Below, in pieces: positions 7,663 through 7,776 of a stretch of DNA of 7,776 nucleotides. The translations under genes were made by a program, and so were the position numbers. Origin of the DNA: Bifidobacterium breve (GTDB lineage: Bacteria > Actinomycetota > Actinomycetes > Mycobacteriales > Mycobacteriaceae). Numbering within the stretch: position 1 is the stretch's first letter; every line of letters begins with the position of its first letter. The stretch spans positions 1-7,776 of the forward strand of contig CALQLM010000039.1 in NCBI GenBank assembly GCA_943331415.1, read 5' to 3'. The notes under the pieces were generated by a model. The model saw nothing but the letters and a program-made list of their open reading frames with translations. It did not search any database and was not told where the DNA came from.

Positions 7663-7776
7663 ATGAACAAAGCAGAGTTGATCGAGGTTCTCACGGCAGA
7701 GCTCGATTCTGATCGCCAGACGGCGACCAGAGCCGTTGAGGAATTGATCGACGCCATCGTGCGCGCTGTGCATAAA
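7663..7776 (+). CDS. hupB: HU-family nucleoid protein HupB, first 38 residues (3' end outside window)
   Basis: HupB is the abundant histone-like protein that binds and bends DNA in the nucleoid. The visible 38 residues begin [14 protein letters not shown] and continue through the first HU helices to IVRAVHK, the usual point just before the beta-strand body. The ATG at 7663 has an excellent ribosome site, GGAGG at 7652-7656, 6 bases away. The position after leuD is conserved in mycobacteria. Mycobacterial HupB normally carries a long lysine/alanine-rich tail; that part is not in the window. The segment from residue 12 to 31 differs noticeably from the M. tuberculosis and M. smegmatis proteins as I remember them (for example D-S-D-R in place of G-S-D-R or G-T-D-R, and V-E-E-L-I-D in place of V-E-N-V-V-D). 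Confidence 0.93.
   Translation, partial: MNKAELIEVLTAELDSDRQTATRAVEELIDAIVRAVHK

Overview
The window is high-GC actinobacterial chromosome, almost certainly from a fast-growing Mycobacteriaceae species (Mycolicibacterium-like). Gene order and protein sequences closely match, from memory, the Mycobacterium tuberculosis leuB - Rv2993c - gltX - tRNA-Gln/tRNA-Glu - Rv2991 - Rv2989 - leuC - leuD - hupB segment. I see no insertion sequence, CRISPR array or prophage.

Layout. The + strand opens with the last 70 codons of leuB (1-213). Convergent with it, on the - strand, is a two-gene operon: a PnuC-family vitamin transporter (1374-766) and a NadR-type P-loop kinase (773-210). Its leader (1470-1381) folds as a thiamine pyrophosphate (TPP) riboswitch whose conserved 3' end contains the transporter's ribosome binding site. 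Divergent from it, on the + strand, are a fumarylacetoacetate-hydrolase-family gene (1555-2334), probably leaderless, and gltX (2331-3794), which overlaps it by 4 bases. tRNA-Gln(CTG) and tRNA-Glu(CTC) follow. On the - strand lie a Rv2991-like split-barrel flavin/F420 protein (4655-4158) and, upstream of it, an IclR-family regulator (5385-4684). Divergent from the regulator are leuC (5432-6856) and leuD (6868-7461). After a structured, A/T-richer 201-base gap comes the start of hupB (7663 to the window edge).

How the genes work together. leuB, leuC and leuD are the middle steps of leucine biosynthesis; the IclR gene sits where the leucine regulator LtbR/NdgR/AreB sits in other actinobacteria and probably controls leuCD and itself. 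gltX with the Gln and Glu tRNAs forms a small translation cluster typical of organisms that make Gln-tRNA through misacylated Glu-tRNA(Gln).

The most interesting part is the riboswitch operon. On protein similarity alone the pair would be called nicotinamide riboside transporter plus ribosylnicotinamide kinase, but the RNA in front senses TPP. The more economical reading is thiamine uptake (PnuT) coupled to a kinase that traps thiamine or a thiamine precursor as a phosphate. The kinase would then be a candidate thiamine-salvage enzyme of a fold usually annotated as NAD metabolism. It occupies the place where M. tuberculosis carries the MFS-transporter gene Rv2994, so this slot appears to vary between species.
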